A stretch of DNA of 64,000 nt. Source: Trichomonas vaginalis G3. Its lineage: Eukaryota; Parabasalia; Trichomonadida; Trichomonadidae. The position numbers and the translations under genes were made by a program. The notes below the pieces were generated by a model. It was not told where the DNA came from. It did no database searches and saw nothing but the letters and a program-made list of their open reading frames with translations. Of this stretch, positions 40,559 through 48,930 are shown in pieces; position 1 is the first letter of the stretch, and every line of letters begins with the position of its first letter. Where the stretch lies: NCBI RefSeq assembly GCF_026262505.1, contig NC_067206.1:18435319-18499318 (forward strand), in the 5' to 3' direction.

Positions 40559-41794
40559 ATGTACAGAATAGATGTTTCAGATTTTTATGACTTCCAAGCA
40601 TTCAGAAATATGTGTCCATTTCGAGACTATAACAAAGCAGTCGAGAATTTGAAACGTTTAGTCATTTATGTCGACTCTGCCCCAGAATGTTATGTCATGA
40701 AAGAATGGGATGTTGTCTTTAACAAACCAAGAGCAACAATAGTTTCAGAACAAGAATGTAGACAGAAACTTAAGAAAATAAAAGTCGTACAAGTTGGCAT
40801 GAAGATGTTAGATGCTTGGGATATCTTATTGTCAAAACTTGAAGATTTTTCAGTTCGTGGTATAAAGTTTTATACACCTTCTCCAAACTTCTATTCTATC
40901 TTCACTGGATATAAATATGAACAAGTAGAATGGAAAGAAAATATTATAGAAGCTTGGTTAGACCATGTCAAAGAAATTATATGCAATGGAAACGAAAGAG
41001 TCTATGAGTATATCTTATGTTGGTTTGCAAACATCTTACAACATCCAAGTGCTAAAAATGAAACTGCTCTCATTATAATTGGAAAACAAGGAACTGGTAA
41101 GAATACTTTCTTTACAGATATTTTGTGCAAACTGTTAGAAGGTTATTCGAATCCGAATATGACAAACTTAGAAAACATCTGCGGTAAATTTAACTCTTCA
41201 ATTGAGAATATGAAACTTATAGTTTGCAATGAACTTCAAAGTATAGATACAACAAAAGTTTTGAACTCAGATGCTTTGAAGAGTCTTATAACAGACAAAG
41301 TTGGAGTTGTTGAAAGAAAGTATAAAGACCAAAGAGTTTGTGAAAATGTTGCAAACTTCATTATGGTTTCAAACAATACTGTTCCGATGAAGTTAGAAAG
41401 TTCTGACAGAAGATATGTAGTTGTCAGAACGTCAGATTCTCATATGCAAGATACAGAATATTTTGACGACTTAGCAGAAACTTTGACATCTGACTTTTAC
41501 AACCACTTGTTCTCATACTTTATGACATTAGATATTTCTAAGTTCAATCCAAGACAAATTCCACATACCGAAGAGAGACAAACATTGTTAGAAGCAAACA
41601 AGAGTGTTTATGAACTGTTCATAGATGAAACTGACTTTGTGTCATTAGATGAAAGGTCATTATATGATGAATATAAACAATATTGTCAAGAATATGGTTA
41701 TATGGCAGCTTCTAAACGTACATTCTTGGCAAATGTCAAAAGTCTTTTAGATGTTCAGAATGGCGTATATACAAAGAAAAATTTTTCTGAGTAA
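40559..41794 (+). CDS. SF3 helicase / D5-like primase-helicase C-terminal type
   Basis: 411 residues, intact frame. ATPase core: ALIIIGKQGTGKNTFF (Walker A, about residue 178), KLIVCNELQSID (Walker B, about 219), VANFIMVSNN (motif C with terminal Asn, about 264) and an Arg-finger region (SSDRRYVVVRTSDS). This is the order of superfamily 3 helicases of viruses and virophages. The N-terminal 150 residues have no recognised primase motif. Would unwind the element for replication; PolB is encoded 7 kb downstream on the other strand. C-terminal winged-helix-like part (YDEYKQYCQEYGYMAASKRT) fits D5-type helicases. Confidence 0.85.
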   Translation: MYRIDVSDFYDFQAFRNMCPFRDYNKAVENLKRLVIYVDSAPECYVMKEWDVVFNKPRATIVSEQECRQKLKKIKVVQVGMKMLDAWDILLSKLEDFSVRGIKFYTPSPNFYSIFTGYKYEQVEWKENIIEAWLDHVKEIICNGNERVYEYILCWFANILQHPSAKNETALIIIGKQGTGKNTFFTDILCKLLEGYSNPNMTNLENICGKFNSSIENMKLIVCNELQSIDTTKVLNSDALKSLITDKVGVVERKYKDQRVCENVANFIMVSNNTVPMKLESSDRRYVVVRTSDSHMQDTEYFDDLAETLTSDFYNHLFSYFMTLDISKFNPRQIPHTEERQTLLEANKSVYELFIDETDFVSLDERSLYDEYKQYCQEYGYMAASKRTFLANVKSLLDVQNGVYTKKNFSE

Positions 41795-41829
41795 ATTTTA
41801 AAAAAATATTTTTTTATCCGATAGAAAAG

Positions 41830-42249
41830 ATGACGAAATTCATCTCAGTAAATAAGTACATGACAGAAGTCAAAGATAAGTTAGCTCCATTCGCATATTT
41901 GAATGTTTACTTCTACAATTTTGAAAAGTCTACATTTGACAAAATTTGGAACATTGCACCAGTTAAGTTTGCTGTTGTTAGAAAAAGTGGTGCAACTTTT
42001 GAAGACTTATACATTGACGGTATGTTGACAGTCAAAGAAAATTTTGACAGAAAGTTCTCAAAACTCGAAGAAGGTAAAGCATACAAACTTGTTATACCTT
42101 ATGAACCAAAGAAAGCAGACGACTATGAATATTATGAGTCTAAGATAGTTGAAGTTCAAGGTAAATTGGGTAAAAAGATTTTAGAGTCTAAGCCAGTGTT
42201 TGCTCCTAAAGAGGAAGAGAACATTGACATTGACCCAGAAATGTTCTAA
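41830..42249 (+). CDS. SSB-like small acidic-tailed protein (139 residues)
   Basis: Homologue of 11656-12075, more diverged in its first half than flanking genes. Beta-rich core and acidic tip EEENIDIDPEMF. Directly follows the helicase with its own AT-rich promoter word. Single-strand DNA binding is a hypothesis only. Looks whole. Confidence 0.5.
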   Translation: MTKFISVNKYMTEVKDKLAPFAYLNVYFYNFEKSTFDKIWNIAPVKFAVVRKSGATFEDLYIDGMLTVKENFDRKFSKLEEGKAYKLVIPYEPKKADDYEYYESKIVEVQGKLGKKILESKPVFAPKEEENIDIDPEMF

Positions 42250-42268
42250 AAATAAAATTTTATTTTTA
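42247..42268. terminator. Shared 3' end of convergent genes
   Basis: TAAAAATAAAATTTTATTTTTA is palindromic and contains TAAA on both strands overlapping or following the stop codons. That is the form of the Trichomonas polyadenylation signal (UAAA at the stop). The same block lies at 12073-12094 in copy 1. Confidence 0.5.
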
Positions 42269-42745
42269 CATGTCAAATTTCTTCTTCTCTGGCTCTGGTT
42301 CTTTCTTCTCTTCTTCTACTTTCTCTTCTTCTACTTTCTTTTCTTCTACTTTCTTTTCTTTCTTTTCTCTCTTCTTCTTCTTCTCTGGTGGAGTTATGTC
42401 AAATTTGGCGCAACCATATTTATGTAAAAGTTCTTTGTCCTTTAATAGCTCATCTATTCTGTTTTCTATTTCATCTTCAAGAACAGCGCATGTGTCTTCT
42501 TTGCATTCTAAGAACTTTTGTTGGACTTCATCTTTCCAATCGGCGTCATCTCTGTCAACAAGTCTGTCATTGACAAACTTAAAGACTTCTCTGCTTAATG
42601 TTTTATGGTTCTTGTCATATTCCCAGAAACAGAACTTTAGAACAAATTCACCTTTCTTGTTTACACTATGTAAGATTTTATGGTCGACAGAAGTTTTAGA
42701 GTCAAAAAGCTTGTCTCGAATATAGATAGCGAAATCACTAGACAT
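42266..42745 (-). CDS. Conserved Polinton protein with Lys/Glu-rich tail (159 residues)
   Basis: Homologue of 12092-12556 with a slightly longer tail of KKVEE/EEKKE repeats. Domain 1-110 starts MSSDFAIYIRDKLFDSKTSV. Divergent from the ATPase across 36 bp. Possibly chaperone or DNA-charge-balancing; unproven. Looks whole. Confidence 0.55.
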   Translation of the reverse strand: MSSDFAIYIRDKLFDSKTSVDHKILHSVNKKGEFVLKFCFWEYDKNHKTLSREVFKFVNDRLVDRDDADWKDEVQQKFLECKEDTCAVLEDEIENRIDELLKDKELLHKYGCAKFDITPPEKKKKREKKEKKVEEKKVEEEKVEEEKKEPEPEKKKFDM

Positions 42746-42781
42746 TTTCTAAAAGATAAAAATTTTAATTTTTCTAAAAAT

Positions 42782-43654
42782 ATGTTAGAAAAAAAGTTTG
42801 CTGACATTGACAAGAAATTTGAGAATGTTTTGAAGAAGAACAAGAGGAAGTTAGAAAATGCTCAGATAAAGCCTATACATGAAAAGTTCTTATTTGCTCA
42901 GAATGGTATAACAGGTCTAATCGCACCACCTGGGTCGGGCAAGACTTTCACTTATCTTAAAATGGCTGCACAACAACAAGAACTAGATGAGAAGAACCCA
43001 TTCTATGAGTTAGTAGTCATTTGTAGTACTTCTGGTCAATTTGACCAAACCATAAATTCGTTCAAAGATATTATAAAAAAGTCTAAGTTAGTATGTATAA
43101 AAGATACTGAGTTGTTGGATTGGATAAAGAAGTACCAAAGAAGAGTTTTGAAGTATAATGCTATAAATGAGTATATAAATTCTAAGTTTAAAGACCCAAA
43201 TGAGGAAATGCAGAGAATATTAGAGAAGAAACACTTCAGAAACAAACAGAAAGAGATAGAATACATTTCGAAGAAATTGCAATCTTACGATTGGAAGACA
43301 TACCCTCATAGGTGTCTTCTTATCTTAGATGATTTCGCCTCTCATCCTTTGCTTAAGAACAGAGAACAAGATATGTGTCGAATTCTTAAGAAGCTCAGAC
43401 ACTTTAACATCTCAGTTGTCATTTGTGTACAGACAGCAAAGAGTTTAAGTAAGGATGTTAAAAGAATACTTACTGATATCATACTTTTCCCTGGATTGTC
43501 CGAAGACGATTTCATGGAACTTATGAAAGAGTCCATGGCAGGTAAGTTTGACAGACATGAACTATGGGAGAAGTACAAAGTCATACAAGACCCTCATACT
43601 TCTTTCAGAATTCATATCTACGCAAACAAAGTTCAAATTGTAAAAAGTCAATAA
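42782..43654 (+). CDS. A32/FtsK-like genome-packaging ATPase
   Basis: 290 residues from ATG 42782; the in-frame stretch upstream lacks an ATG and overlaps the divergent gene. TGLIAPPGSGKTFTYLKMAA (Walker A, about 45-57), RCLLILDDFASHPLL (Walker B, about 178-187), then VVICVQTAKSLSKDVKRIL with the conserved Gln of the packaging-ATPase group. In Polintons and related viruses it pumps DNA into the capsid. Intact frame; strongly supports a virion-forming ancestry. Third-element homologue at 61817-62694. Confidence 0.88.
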   Translation: MLEKKFADIDKKFENVLKKNKRKLENAQIKPIHEKFLFAQNGITGLIAPPGSGKTFTYLKMAAQQQELDEKNPFYELVVICSTSGQFDQTINSFKDIIKKSKLVCIKDTELLDWIKKYQRRVLKYNAINEYINSKFKDPNEEMQRILEKKHFRNKQKEIEYISKKLQSYDWKTYPHRCLLILDDFASHPLLKNREQDMCRILKKLRHFNISVVICVQTAKSLSKDVKRILTDIILFPGLSEDDFMELMKESMAGKFDRHELWEKYKVIQDPHTSFRIHIYANKVQIVKSQ

Positions 43655-43724
43655 AAATAAAGAGTTCATTTACTCTGCTTGTTTGAAGTTGTCAAAATAC
43701 TCTGTTATTTTTCACGATTTTCAT

Positions 43725-43800
43725 ACGGAATTCAATAAAAATAATGTTTAGGGTAGAAGGTTAGATCTAACCTGTTTTCTACCCTCTTTTCTACCCCAGT
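43725..43800. repeat. Single internal inverted-repeat-type unit
   Basis: GGGTAGAAGGTTAGATCTAA followed by CCTGTTTTCTACCC words, as in the element ends, sits between the ATPase and the CxxC gene. The equivalent place in copy 1 (15490-15870) is much longer because extra cargo was gained or lost there. Confidence 0.7.
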
Positions 43801-43804
43801 TATT

Positions 43805-44719
43805 TTATAAGCGTTTTACATGGTAAACGTTATGAATTCGTGAGACTCTAAACAGTTTCGTAGCTTCAATTTCTTCTGTCAGTACATCGAATGTTTTAAC
43901 AATGCCGAAGGTTTCTTTATATTTCTTCTTGACATCTGAAAGAAGGAAATCTTCTGCTGTTGGATAGTTTTTGTTCAGAAATTCTAACATGTCCATTTTA
44001 TCTTCTGCTGGTTTTTCTGCTTCTTTCTTTAAATCTGCATAGTCGTTTCTCATTCTTTCTATCTCTTTGACGGAGTAGTTATATTTCCTAATTGCTGCTT
44101 TACATTTAGAACATTGCGGGTTCATTTTTGCGTTATATTCTGAAACCTTACCTGCTAAAACAACCAAGGCGTCAATGGTTTTCTTTAACTCAAAAGTTGC
44201 TGGTTTTATCTGTTCATTCCATACCTTACCTCTTCTATCTTTATCTCTTATCTGCCATACACATTTTGCAACTAATGTAACAAAGTTGTCGTAGGTCTTA
44301 AATTCTTCAGATTTATATATGTCAGAAACATTCTTATATACCATGTCGCAATCTTTGTCCATAACTTTATGGTTGCAATGAAAACCAAGGAATTCATAAT
44401 TTACCTTTCGTATGAACTTCTTTATTTCTACTGAGTCAGTTGCTTTGACTTCAATTTCGTCGAATTCAGGAATAGTGAGTTTTTGTTGTTGGATTTCAGG
44501 TAGTTTAGGCAAATGGTCAATAATGTCCTGCATTTCATAAAGATACTGTTCATTTGTTTCATCTTTCGCACTACAGTCTAAATTACTTGTTAAAAGTTCC
44601 TGCTTTATCTTCTGGATTTCTGTTTCGAAAGTATATGAAGAAGGAATGAAGCTTTTCATTTCTACTAACATTGAAGTTGGGTTCATGACTAAAGAGTTTG
44701 GTGCTGTTGTTGCTAACAT
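43805..44719 (-). CDS. CxxC protein of 304 residues, unknown
   Basis: Start set at MLATTAPNSLVMNP (44719) because the AT-rich promoter word and TTGTAAGAAC lie directly upstream; the longer frame runs into that promoter. Helical N-terminal half (EIQKIKQELLTSNLDCSAKD), a Cys/His-bearing centre (FLGFHCNHKVMDKDCDMVYK) and NPQCSKCKAAIRKYNYSVKE, which could form a zinc site. The charged C-terminal domain ends FRVSRIHNVYHVKRL. Conserved in both copies on the flank of the cargo zone. Possibly DNA-binding; no family recognised. Looks whole here. Confidence 0.6.
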   Translation of the reverse strand: MLATTAPNSLVMNPTSMLVEMKSFIPSSYTFETEIQKIKQELLTSNLDCSAKDETNEQYLYEMQDIIDHLPKLPEIQQQKLTIPEFDEIEVKATDSVEIKKFIRKVNYEFLGFHCNHKVMDKDCDMVYKNVSDIYKSEEFKTYDNFVTLVAKCVWQIRDKDRRGKVWNEQIKPATFELKKTIDALVVLAGKVSEYNAKMNPQCSKCKAAIRKYNYSVKEIERMRNDYADLKKEAEKPAEDKMDMLEFLNKNYPTAEDFLLSDVKKKYKETFGIVKTFDVLTEEIEATKLFRVSRIHNVYHVKRL

Positions 44720-44784
44720 GTTCTTACAATAAAAATAAAAAAATATTTTTTTAAAAAAACCAACTTTATTTTTTATTTCGGGAA

Positions 44785-45055
44785 AATTCATGACAAATTC
44801 AAGAGGGTAGAAAAGAGGTTAGAAAAGAGGTTAGATATACCCTTCTACCCTAAAATATATTTTTGGTGTAAATTTCATGACAAATTCAAGAGGGTAGAAA
44901 AGAGGTTAGAAAAGAGGTTAGATATACCCTTCTACCCTAAAATATATTTTTGGTGTAAATTTCATGAAAATTCAAGAGGGTAGAAAAGAGGTTAGAAAAG
45001 AGGTTAGATATACCCTTCTACCCTAAAATATATTTTTGCTGAATTCAGCAACAAA
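44785..45055. repeat. Three inverted-repeat-type tandem units
   Basis: Three units of about 85-90 bp (TTCAAGAGGGTAGAAAAGAGG through TTCTACCCTAAAATATATTT), identical in type to the ends of copy 1, mark the left border of the copy 2 cargo zone. Confidence 0.85.
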
Positions 45056-45101
45056 ATTCAAATTGTAAAAAGTCAACCTTGAAAAATCTAAGTGTTTAGT
45101 C

Positions 45102-45281
45102 TTAGTAAGATGGTAGCTTCTTAAAGCATATGCCGTCCTTGAGTTTTATGTACGTGAAGAGAAGTACAATGAATTCAATTACGAGTACAATTGCAATGAC
45201 AACTAAGGCAACTATTTTTGTCTTTTGCCAGCAAGAGTACTTCTTCTCTTCCAATGGTTCGGCAGAACTATACTCACTCAT
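45102..45281 (-). CDS. Small single-pass membrane protein (59 residues, cargo)
   Basis: ATG at 45281: MSEYSSAEPLEEKKYSCWQK, then a 22-residue hydrophobic segment (IVALVVIAIVLVIEFIVLLF) and a short basic tail. Shares a 43-bp upstream gap with the divergent gene at 45325. Function unknown. Confidence 0.5.
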   Translation of the reverse strand: MSEYSSAEPLEEKKYSCWQKTKIVALVVIAIVLVIEFIVLLFTYIKLKDGICFKKLPSY

Positions 45282-45324
45282 GAGAAATGCCAAAACGGTT
45301 TAATAGAAAAAGTGTCATTTTTTC

Positions 45325-45519
45325 ATGTCCGAAGACTCGAAGGTGCAACACTTCCAAAATACCGACGAACTCAGAAGAGCAGCATGGCAGTATCTTCTTG
45401 ACAACTTCTTTGAGTTCTCCAAGTACACCTTGGAAAATGCTGAAGAACTCCGACACAGAGAATTTGGAGAAATTGCACTCCAATACTACATTGACAAACA
45501 AAGGGTAAACAAAGGGTAA
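45325..45519 (+). CDS. Small helical cargo protein (64 residues)
   Basis: MSEDSKVQHFQNTDELRRAA through FGEIALQYYIDKQRVNKG; acidic, mainly helical. Directly preceded by AAAAAGTGTCATTTTTTC, which contains an initiator-like TCATTT. The AAAAAGTG(T/A)CATTTTT word also precedes 45560 and 48632(-), so this cargo block has its own promoter style. Function unknown. Confidence 0.5.
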   Translation: MSEDSKVQHFQNTDELRRAAWQYLLDNFFEFSKYTLENAEELRHREFGEIALQYYIDKQRVNKG

Positions 45520-45559
45520 AATAAGACTAAAAACTTAACGTTTAAAAAGTGACATTTTT

Positions 45560-45901
45560 ATGAGCTCCGAGTCACCGAGAAAACTTGGTCAGATGTTAGC
45601 AGCTTACTTCCCTGAGGAGGATGGAAGCGTTACATACGTAAGGTTCAAAAACAACGAACCTGGAATTGCGTACAAAATTCGCAATTACATGACCATGGAA
45701 GAGTACGAAAGGTTCCTACAAGAGAAACCAGCTCTAAACAACTCAGAAAAGAAAGAAATAAAAAGTTTAACTCGTAATTGTTTATTTTTTTACTTGTATG
45801 GGCAAGCTGCAAGAATGAAGTCGACTATCTCAGTCTTTGTCTTGACCAGTTGGACTGCTCTTGCGAGTACGTCTGTTTTGCGGTCTCCAGCTGGTGTCTG
45901 A
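45560..45901 (+). CDS. Cargo protein, unknown (113-residue frame)
   Basis: Begins MSSESPRKLGQMLAAYFPEE with a compact alpha-beta start (GSVTYVRFKNNEPGIAYKIR). Coding character is good up to about residue 75; the remainder overlaps the convergent proline-rich gene and is doubtful. Preceded by the AAAAAGTGACATTTTT word. Function unknown. Confidence 0.45.
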   Translation: MSSESPRKLGQMLAAYFPEEDGSVTYVRFKNNEPGIAYKIRNYMTMEEYERFLQEKPALNNSEKKEIKSLTRNCLFFYLYGQAARMKSTISVFVLTSWTALASTSVLRSPAGV

Positions 45902-46355
45902 CCTTCGTAATTGCGCATGTTCTTGAGAGCTCCAACTGTAAATGGTTGTAGGATGAAGAGTCTCTCAGACTGCTTGAGGTAGTCTTCACGGTCACGAACC
46001 GAATCTGTGGTACGAGTCGAATCGGTCGATTTGAGGGAAGAGAGTGAGAGCCTGTCTTCTTCCATTGGGTAGTAGCATACTCTTTGCGTAAACGGTTCAG
46101 ACCTTCTTCGAACTCTTGGTCTCTCTTGGATTGAGATTGGAATTGTGGGGCAGGGTTTTGCATAAACATCCAAGGGTTGGGGAAGTAAGGCATAGGCTGA
46201 GGAGGAGGGTAGTTCGGGAAGCCTTGTGGTAGGTAGTAACCTTGAGGTGGAAATTGGTAGTAATACGGAGGTACTTGCTGGAACTGAGGTGCAGGGGCTG
46301 GTGCTTTAGGTTCCTCTGGTTTGGGAATGGGCTCGGTTGGTGGTACGTCGGACAT
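45790..46355 (-). pseudogene. Proline/tyrosine-rich cargo protein, broken
   Basis: Starts MSDVPPTEPIPKPEEPKAPA, followed by a Pro/Tyr/Phe/Gln-rich stretch (QQVPPYYYQFPPQGYYLPQG) resembling low-complexity assembly domains, then a charged helical part. About one break. A scrap with the same MSDxPP start and upstream CTTAACCGTCGGA lies at 17746-17785 in copy 1, showing that copy 1 once had this gene or its border. Confidence 0.5.
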
Positions 46356-46364
46356 CTGTTTGTG

Positions 46365-46600
46365 GCTTAACCGTCGGAAGAAAACCTTTCCTGTCGGAAG
46401 GAAAAACCTTTCCTGTCGGAAGGAAAAACCTTTCCTGTCGGAAGGAAAAACTTTTTCTGAAGTTCGACCAAAAAGTTCTCAATTTTCGAAAATTTGAATG
46501 GTTTACGGACGGACAACTGGAAGAGTCCTTCCTGTCGTCGGGAAAATTTTTTCCAGTTGTCGGGAAAATATTTTCCTGTCGGATGGAAGGACTCGGAATA
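46365..46600. repeat. GGAAGG/AAAACCTTTTCC-type repeats
   Basis: Four AAAACCTTTCCTGTCGGAAG units, then the same 60-bp GTTCGACCAAAAAGTTCTC stretch and GGAAGAGTCCTTCC palindromes as at 13485-13800 in copy 1. Again at a cargo border. Confidence 0.75.
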
Positions 46601-46822
46601 CCAGAAGGATTTGACGAGGCAATTTACCTTATAGAGATAAATGAAGTTGTTAAGCAGTACTTGCGCAGGGTAATGAAGCCCAAGGTCAAGTTCACCACTA
46701 TTTCTGGAAGGTCTACACTTCAGCTCGAGACTTCGACTGGAATTCCAATTCAAATACCAGAACGGGACGCAGCCTACGATGGCATAAGGACGCCAAAAGA
46801 GAAGCTCTTGTTAAGTTCCTAA
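46583..46822 (+). CDS. Small cargo protein (79 residues), start uncertain
   Basis: In-frame ATG at 46583 at the edge of the repeat: MEGLGIPEGFDEAIYLIEIN, then KPKVKFTTISGRSTLQLETS. The upstream part of the frame is repeat-derived. Its first 15 codons recur at 13790 in copy 1, where the gene is cut off. Function unknown; possibly a remnant. Confidence 0.35.
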   Translation: MEGLGIPEGFDEAIYLIEINEVVKQYLRRVMKPKVKFTTISGRSTLQLETSTGIPIQIPERDAAYDGIRTPKEKLLLSS

Positions 46823-47004
46823 ACAAACGTCCTTGGATAAAAAATACCAAACAAGGAGAACCCCCTACCCCATATGAAATTGGCAATTCAGTCTCTCCTT
46901 CACTTTCTCGGGTCAGCCGTTTCTACATAACCTGTGAAGGCGACATCCAACCAGTTCAGTCAACCTTAACGTTTTGAGTAAAAACATTTTTTTTCATTTT
47001 TTGA

Positions 47005-47559
47005 ATGAAGCAAGTTAAATTCGTCCCACACCAATCTCAATGGACCGATGAAGAGTTTCAAGCTATAGTTGAAGGTGTTGAGAACGACATAGACGGCGAA
47101 CTTGAAGGAGCTCAAATCACAATTGCAACCAAAATTGCAGAAGTCAAGGAACAGATAGCTCCACTTAAAGCTACCAAAGCTACTCTTGACCTCATGGATA
47201 GTTACCGTTTAGATGTCAAGAGTGGAATAAGACAATTAAAATTAAAACTTCTAAACTACGAAGCTATACTCCAAAAGTTAGCAGAAATGAGAAGACTTTA
47301 CCAGAGCTACTTACATGTAAGGGACTTACCTTCAAGCAGTCCGACCAAAGATGAATTTGTTGACATTGTCCCAATTTTGTCCGAAAGTCAGCTCAGATGT
47401 TTTGAACTGCTCCCAACATATCCAGAATATGAACGTTTGCCTGAACTCTTCCGCAATCTCAAAAAAACGTTTTTTGGTTCTCATGTTCCAAACTTTTATC
47501 GGAAGAGACAACAAACGTTCAGAAGAAGAACAAGATATTATTTTAAACTTGTTGTATGA
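47005..47559 (+). CDS. Coiled-coil cargo protein (184 residues)
   Basis: MKQVKFVPHQSQWTDEEFQA, then long helices with heptads (AQITIATKIAEVKEQIAPLK, IRQLKLKLLNYEAILQKLAE) to about residue 115. The final third is less regular. Looks whole. No family recognised. Confidence 0.5.
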   Translation: MKQVKFVPHQSQWTDEEFQAIVEGVENDIDGELEGAQITIATKIAEVKEQIAPLKATKATLDLMDSYRLDVKSGIRQLKLKLLNYEAILQKLAEMRRLYQSYLHVRDLPSSSPTKDEFVDIVPILSESQLRCFELLPTYPEYERLPELFRNLKKTFFGSHVPNFYRKRQQTFRRRTRYYFKLVV

Positions 47560-47623
47560 CTTAACCGTCATAACAAGCTTTTTGAAGTAAAACCGCCATT
47601 CTCAAACCACTTCATTTTTTTCG

Positions 47624-48319
47624 ATGTCCGAACAAGCACCGAAGCCGAACACAATGGCAGATGTCCTTTCAATGTTGCCAGACAAGCGCCCAGTTCAAAT
47701 TCAAATTTTGAATTTGAAAGCTCATCTGACAAACACCGTTAAGACTCTCCAAAGTAGTCTTATGGAAGAGATGAAGGGACTTAAAGGTGAGTTCCTCATG
47801 AACCAAGCTTCCAATGAGAAAGTCCTGAATGATTTGACGGAAACCTTGCGCATTTACGCGAGAGAGAACCGAGACCTTGCCAGACTCATCTACCGTTTCT
47901 TCGAAGAGATAGATGCCATCTGGAAGGTACTCGGAAAGGACAGAACCTCCAACACCGTAATTCGTGAGCACCAAATTGAAGAAGGAATTTTCGAGGAAGA
48001 AGAGGAACACGAAGAGGAACACGAAGAAGAAGAGAAACACGAAGAAAAGGAAGTTTGGGCAACCCTTGTTGCCGATGACAGTTATGAAATTTCCCAACCC
48101 TACCCATACAAAATCCGCAACAAGGAGACCGGCAAGGTTCTTACCCCAGTCCTCAACAACTTGGGACACTTGAACCTTACCCTTCGGAATCGCGGTTCAA
48201 TCTCCATGGGCAAGCTTGTCGCAATTCAATGGGTTCCAAATCCAAACAAGAAGACGAAGGTCAGACACATTGACGGTGACAAGCTCAACAATCGTAAGGA
48301 GAACCTCGAGTGGTTCTAA
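47624..48319 (+). CDS. Coiled-coil protein fused to a NUMOD4-HNH endonuclease module
   Basis: 231 residues, intact frame. Residues 1-115: helical, probable coiled coil (KAHLTNTVKTLQSSLMEEMK). Residues 118-142: acidic linker of EEEHEEEHEEEEKHEEKE type. Residues 143-231: a homing-endonuclease-like module. It runs VWATLVADDSYEISQPYPYK (NUMOD4 start), IRNKETGKVL, GHLNLTLRNRGSISMGKLVA, WVPNPNKKTKVRHIDGDKLN and NRKENLEWF (HNH_3). NUMOD4-HNH proteins of phages and giant viruses usually lack such an N-terminal half, so this may be a domesticated DNA-binding or cutting protein. Whether the active site is complete is uncertain. Confidence 0.7.
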   Translation: MSEQAPKPNTMADVLSMLPDKRPVQIQILNLKAHLTNTVKTLQSSLMEEMKGLKGEFLMNQASNEKVLNDLTETLRIYARENRDLARLIYRFFEEIDAIWKVLGKDRTSNTVIREHQIEEGIFEEEEEHEEEHEEEEKHEEKEVWATLVADDSYEISQPYPYKIRNKETGKVLTPVLNNLGHLNLTLRNRGSISMGKLVAIQWVPNPNKKTKVRHIDGDKLNNRKENLEWF

Positions 48320-48368
48320 GAGTAAAAAAATTTTATTTTAGGGGGAAACCCCAAGTAAATTTAGGTGT

Positions 48369-48632
48369 TTATTTGGATAAGTATGTGAAATTAAGGTCAA
48401 TTTGCAAAATTAGTTCCCGACCTTTGAATTGGACTCTTTCGTCATCCCAGTTGCGTAGGAGGTCGTCCCAGAGGAGTTGGTAGATTTGCCAATCCAAGGA
48501 CGATTTGTCCTCCCAGGCATTGAGGATGTACTGCTCGTAGAGTCTCATGACCTCTCCCTTGCACCAGACACCCTCTTCCTTGGAACGTAAGGCTTCTTCG
48601 AAGTGCTCGAATGCGATTGGCTGCGTGACCAT
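48369..48632 (-). CDS. Small acidic helical cargo protein (87 residues)
   Basis: Start taken at ATG 48632 (MVTQPIAFEHFEEALRSKEE), with AAAAAGTGTCATTTCGG directly upstream containing initiator-like TCATTT. Rich in Trp, Leu, Glu (SSLDWQIYQLLWDDLLRNWD). Divergent from the next gene by 30 bp. Function unknown. Confidence 0.45.
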   Translation of the reverse strand: MVTQPIAFEHFEEALRSKEEGVWCKGEVMRLYEQYILNAWEDKSSLDWQIYQLLWDDLLRNWDDERVQFKGRELILQIDLNFTYLSK

Positions 48633-48662
48633 CCGAAATGACACTTTTTGTCCGTTTGGTCA

Positions 48663-48908
48663 ATGTTTGTGTCTCGTGCCATAGTCGACGAAAATACAGA
48701 CAAACAGGTTATATATGAGTTTGAGACCAAGAATGGTGTAACTCGACCTGTCCGATTCAAAGACTCCGAGGGCGACCATGAAATTAAACGGAAATTAGCT
48801 AGGAAGGAATATAAAATGGACTGGTTGCCACCACCTCCACCTCCACCACCTTTACCTGTTCCTCAAGTAAATAAGCCTTTCCCGTTCCCAAGAATTCCCA
48901 CATTTTAA
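48663..48908 (+). CDS. Small cargo protein with polyproline tail (81 residues)
   Basis: ATG at 48663: MFVSRAIVDENTDKQVIYEF, charged middle (DHEIKRKLARKEYKMDWL), then a run of nine Pro/Leu and KPFPFPRIPTF. Polyproline suggests an SH3/WW/profilin-type ligand or virion linker. Function unknown. Confidence 0.45.
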   Translation: MFVSRAIVDENTDKQVIYEFETKNGVTRPVRFKDSEGDHEIKRKLARKEYKMDWLPPPPPPPPLPVPQVNKPFPFPRIPTF

Positions 48909-48930
48909 TTCAAATTCGAATAAAAATTTT

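Noticed and set aside
43805-44719. CxxC protein considered as the missing Ulp1/adenain-type protease
   Set aside because: No His-Asp/Glu-Gln-Cys order of that family is visible; the Cys residues pair as a possible zinc site instead.
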